Assembly (NCBI GenBank): GCA_902479835.1
Contig: CABSQC010000050.1
Span: 1 to 7,515 of the forward strand
DNA length: 7,515 nucleotides
Source of the DNA: an uncultured Streptococcus sp.
GTDB taxonomy: Bacteria; Bacillota; Bacilli; Lactobacillales; Streptococcaceae
Direction: 5' to 3'
The notes under the pieces are model-generated. The model did no database searches, had not been told where the DNA came from, and saw only the letters and a list, made by a program, of their open reading frames with translations. Positions within the stretch are counted from its first letter, which is position 1. Each line of letters starts with the position of its first letter. Shown piece after piece: positions 5,633 through 7,515 of this stretch. Both the position numbers and the translations under genes were made by a program.

Positions 5633-6310
5633 CTACTTAAATACAGATAAAAGTAAAGGCAAGGTGTAGTAGAGATTGAGCAAGATATGAGCTAAAATTG
5701 GAGAAAGGAGCGTCTTACTCCGATAATACAGGATCCCAAAAATCACACTCGGCAGGAGATAGATGATAGAAGCTCCTAGCGAAAAGGGAGTGTGGAGAAA
5801 ATGTAGGCCACTGTAGATGAGGGCTGGAAGCCAAATCTCAGCATAGAGTTTCCAGCCTTTGAAGTAGGCATTCACCAAGGCTCCACGAAAGATCAGCTCT
5901 TCTGTCACCGGCCGGATAATGACCATTGCGATCACCAGGATGAGCACCCCTGTAGAACTTATTTCCCGAGGAAAGAGACTCAAAACGGCTGCCCGTCCTT
6001 GAACAAAACCACTGATGAAGTAGTCCAACCAGTAGACCAAACAGGCTGCAAAAACGGCTTCTATCAAAGCTTGAAGAGGGTTCTTTCCCAGCTTAAACTG
6101 CGCTTTTTTAGAAAAACGGTAAACCAAAAATCCTGTAAAGACTGCATAGAGGCCTTCTAGGCCAAATAAGGTCCAATAATAGCTATTGGCGCTTGCTACA
6201 CTATTGGAGACATACTGGGCCAAAGGGCGGAATTGTGGCCGAACATAAAAGTAAAACAAGAGCAGAAAGAGGGGATAAAGCAGTGAGAGCTTTCCTTTGA
6301 TGAATTTCAT
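5633..6310 (-). CDS. CPBP-family intramembrane glutamic endopeptidase homologue
   Basis: A polytopic membrane protein of the CPBP (CAAX protease/bacteriocin-processing, Abi) family, related to Rce1. Members cleave substrates within the membrane, and several in lactic acid bacteria give self-immunity to bacteriocins; the substrate here is unknown. All catalytic motifs are present in the 225 residues: EExxxR at E137-E138 to R142 (TEELIFRG), the second motif ending in H170 (IYSGLH, with Y166 where F is usual), and HxxxN at H208-N212. Hydrophobic segments lie around 9-22, 45-64, 82-100, 121-134, 160-173, 181-195 and 203-222. The ATG at 6310 is chosen for its AGAAAGG ribosome-binding site; a longer reading would add nine residues through that site. 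It is a single-gene unit with its own promoter and terminator. No bacteriocin gene is visible nearby, so an immunity role is only a guess. Confidence 0.9.
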   Translation of the reverse strand: MKFIKGKLSLLYPLFLLLFYFYVRPQFRPLAQYVSNSVASANSYYWTLFGLEGLYAVFTGFLVYRFSKKAQFKLGKNPLQALIEAVFAACLVYWLDYFISGFVQGRAAVLSLFPREISSTGVLILVIAMVIIRPVTEELIFRGALVNAYFKGWKLYAEIWLPALIYSGLHFLHTPFSLGASIIYLLPSVIFGILYYRSKTLLSPILAHILLNLYYTLPLLLSVFK

Positions 6311-6349
6311 AGAGACCTTTCTTATAGAGTATGACAAATCGTATAGTGC

Positions 6350-6378
6350 ATCTTACCATAATCGCGTCCAGGAATCAA
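6350..6378 (-). promoter_or_regulatory. Promoter of the CPBP gene
   Basis: On the minus strand TTGATT (-35, 6373-6378) and TAAGAT (-10, 6350-6355) are 17 bases apart, with a TG extension before the -10. Predicted start near 6343, leader about 32 bases. It sits in the 86-base gap after the TDT gene, where I find no convincing terminator, so some transcript may also read in from upstream. Confidence 0.75.
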
Positions 6379-6396
6379 TCATAAGGATGCCTACCC

Positions 6397-7290
6397 TCAC
6401 TCTTTAAGAAAAGCTACATAACCTCCTAAAACAGCGACTAAAATCAAGAGACAAAGAAGAGTTTCCATCCATACAAGAACTGTCAAGAAGGGAAGTTGCA
6501 ACAAGCCTTGGGCCATTTTTAAAGAGGTCGCTGTGATGACCGTTGGAAAGGTAAGAGCTGAAAAAGCGGGTTGAAAACCTTCTTTGATCATTCTTGGCAG
6601 GCGCGTCAAAACAAAGAAATAAAAACCTTGCGAGGCCACTACCATGATCAGTAAGAACCAGACAGGAAGGCTTGCTCCACCCACACGAACCAGAGCTGCT
6701 AACAGAAGGGAAAATGGAGCGCAATAGATGCCTTCTTGGCCCAACAGATGACTGGGTAAGGGAGACTGCTTCAAATCATGATAGATAAGGGGATAAAGAA
6801 GAAAGGTCAAACCAAAACCAATCACTAAAGCGAAATAAGCAATCCCCCTAATTCCCACAACGGGATAGGTCAAAGCTGCTACTGCAATGCCCACATAGAG
6901 AACGGTCCAACTGGGAGTGGCATTGGCTCTTGCTCGCGCTAGGACATGGGTCTTGGTAAAATAGAGAATTAAGCCCAGGTCCAAGAGAAAGGCAGACCAC
7001 CAGACCAACTGTGATAGACCCCCAAAGGCGGGAAAGAGGCGCAAAAGATAGGTGGATAAAATCATTCCTGCCATGGGAAAAGTCGCCATCCCAGATAAAA
7101 GAGCTGGTTGTTGGAATTCTATCTTGGTTTCTTGCCAGCGAATCGCATGATAAACGACAAAGAAAAACCAGAAGAACAAACCTGTCAGACTAAAGGTGTG
7201 AGCAAGGAAGGGTAGCGAGTCTGCAAGAAGGTTTCCAGCGCCAACCAGTCCTAACAGACAGCCTGAAAATACTAAGGGGATCTTTTTCAT
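6397..7290 (-). CDS. TDT-family (TehA/SLAC1-like) transporter or channel
   Basis: A 297-residue membrane protein that fits the TDT family (tellurite-resistance/dicarboxylate; TehA, Mae1 and plant SLAC1), whose members form about ten-helix anion channels or carriers. I count about ten hydrophobic segments, near 5-25, 31-50, 65-85, 92-112, 128-146, 149-171, 188-207, 209-228, 243-262 and 266-294. Family-like features are the FPMAGM turn at 71-76 and LTFPTVITATS at 246-256, both conserved-proline helices, and the LLYPLIYHDL stretch (164-173). The substrate cannot be read from sequence; tellurite resistance should not be assumed. The ATG at 7290 has a GGAG site 7 bases upstream; a TTG at 7302 would add four residues across that site. 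It has its own promoter and stands next to the CPBP gene, with no clear functional link. Confidence 0.85.
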   Translation of the reverse strand: MKKIPLVFSGCLLGLVGAGNLLADSLPFLAHTFSLTGLFFWFFFVVYHAIRWQETKIEFQQPALLSGMATFPMAGMILSTYLLRLFPAFGGLSQLVWWSAFLLDLGLILYFTKTHVLARARANATPSWTVLYVGIAVAALTYPVVGIRGIAYFALVIGFGLTFLLYPLIYHDLKQSPLPSHLLGQEGIYCAPFSLLLAALVRVGGASLPVWFLLIMVVASQGFYFFVLTRLPRMIKEGFQPAFSALTFPTVITATSLKMAQGLLQLPFLTVLVWMETLLCLLILVAVLGGYVAFLKE

Positions 7291-7318
7291 CGGGAGCTCC
7301 AATCATGTTGTCGCTTTC

Positions 7319-7347
7319 AGTATACCATAAAAGAGAAGGAAGCAGGA
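7319..7347 (-). promoter_or_regulatory. Promoter of the TDT transporter gene
   Basis: An extended -10 box TGGTATACT has its hexamer at 7319-7324 on the minus strand. The expected -35 position has no good match, so recognition would rest on the TG extension. Predicted start near 7312, about 21 bases before the ATG. The promoter begins right after the T-run of the hairpin repeat to its right. Confidence 0.65.
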
Positions 7348-7348
7348 T

Positions 7349-7407
7349 AAAAAAAGAGAGTGGGACAGAAATCGGTAATTCGTTAGAATTCGATTTCATC
7401 GTCCCAC
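7349..7407 (-). terminator. Large hairpin with T-run (terminator part of the repeat)
   Basis: Three nested arms pair: GTGGGAC (7360-7366) with GTCCCAC (7401-7407), GAAATCG (7368-7374) with CGATTTC (7391-7397), and AATTC (7377-7381) with GAATT (7386-7390), around a 4-base loop. Small asymmetric internal loops separate the arms. On the minus strand the stem is followed by TCTC and seven Ts (7349-7355). It should terminate a minus-strand gene beyond the right edge and insulate the TDT gene. Confidence 0.8.
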
Positions 7408-7515
7408 CTCCGCACAGTTGAGTAGGGCTGTAAAAGCTGATGAAATCAGCGTAGTAGAGCCCACTCAACCACTGCGTCTTGCTCGACAATCCAAAAATAA
7501 TTGAGAGGCTAGGAC
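7356..7515. repeat. Streptococcal intergenic hairpin repeat (cut by window edge)
   Basis: This non-coding stretch consists of two structured modules. The first is the 7360-7407 hairpin. The second (7417-7469) has an outer stem GTTGAGT/ACTCAAC continued by GGGCT/AGCCC across a one-base bulge, and an inner hairpin GCTGAT/ATCAGC with a 3-base loop (7436-7450). Outer bases CGCA/TGCG (7411-7414 and 7473-7476) may extend the stem. The element seems to continue past the edge, since GAGGCTAGGAC at the very end looks like one arm of a third hairpin. I recall very similar sequence dispersed between genes in viridans streptococci; copy number cannot be judged from one window, and it has no second copy here. 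No transposase or target duplication is visible. Confidence 0.7.

Noticed and set aside
5252..5650. Plus-strand open frame of 132 codons opposite rnpA
   Set aside because: It spans rnpA antisense and the CPBP terminator/rnpA promoter region; there is no recognisable protein and no initiation signals.
7190..7489. Minus-strand open frame of 99 codons beginning inside the right-edge repeat
   Set aside because: Its first part is a translation of the hairpin repeat (frames of this kind are often misannotated), and the rest crosses the terminator and the TDT promoter before overlapping the TDT gene in another frame. No ribosome-binding site fits.
1..7515. Search for CRISPR arrays, insertion sequences, toxin-antitoxin pairs, phage or biosynthetic genes
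   Set aside because: No direct-repeat array, transposase, recombinase or small paired genes seen on either strand; apart from the right-edge repeat the window is compact housekeeping and membrane-protein coding sequence.

Overview
The window looks like a chromosomal segment of a Streptococcus, probably an oral viridans-group species; the exact species cannot be fixed from the sequence. Four things support this. The proteins read like streptococcal versions: a Jag/KhpB with a long acidic linker, a YidC with a lipoprotein signal, and a GTG-started ribosomal protein L34. The modules rnpA-yidC-jag and tatD-rnmV-ksgA are both present. The promoters carry extended -10 boxes (TGnTATAAT type). The right edge holds a hairpin-rich intergenic repeat of a kind I recall from streptococcal genomes. 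All ten protein genes lie on the minus strand, so transcription runs from right to left.

Layout in the direction of transcription. The right edge (about 7349-7515) is a dispersed repeat with two nested hairpins, the first also a terminator for an unseen upstream gene. Next come two monocistronic membrane-protein genes: a TDT/TehA-type transporter (6397-7290) and a CPBP-family intramembrane protease homologue (5633-6310), each with its own promoter. The CPBP terminator overlaps the promoter of the rnpA-yidC-jag operon (5554 down to 3433). That operon encodes the RNase P protein, a membrane insertase and its RNA-binding partner KhpB. A terminator follows, then a gene for a 209-residue protein of unknown function (2726-3355) with no clear promoter of its own. 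rpmH (2444-2578) has a near-consensus promoter and a strong terminator. The last operon, tatD-rnmV-ksgA (2318 down to 64), has its own promoter. At the left edge, ksgA converges on what looks like the 3' end of a tRNA gene, with a perfect palindromic terminator between them.

Most of the window is a housekeeping cluster for RNA maturation and protein output. RnpA matures tRNA 5' ends, RNase M5 matures 5S rRNA, KsgA methylates 16S rRNA, and L34 is part of the 50S subunit. YidC inserts membrane proteins, and KhpB is an RNA-binding regulator that in pneumococcus is tied to cell elongation. Four of the ten genes begin with GTG or TTG (rnpA, yidC, rpmH, rnmV); I corrected several starts on ribosome-binding-site and family-length grounds.

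I see no mobile element, CRISPR array, toxin-antitoxin pair, defence system or biosynthetic cluster, and no convincing new system. The points most worth a second look are the unknown gene between jag and rpmH, the terminator/promoter overlap before rnpA, a conserved candidate phosphosite in KhpB, and the repeat at the right edge.
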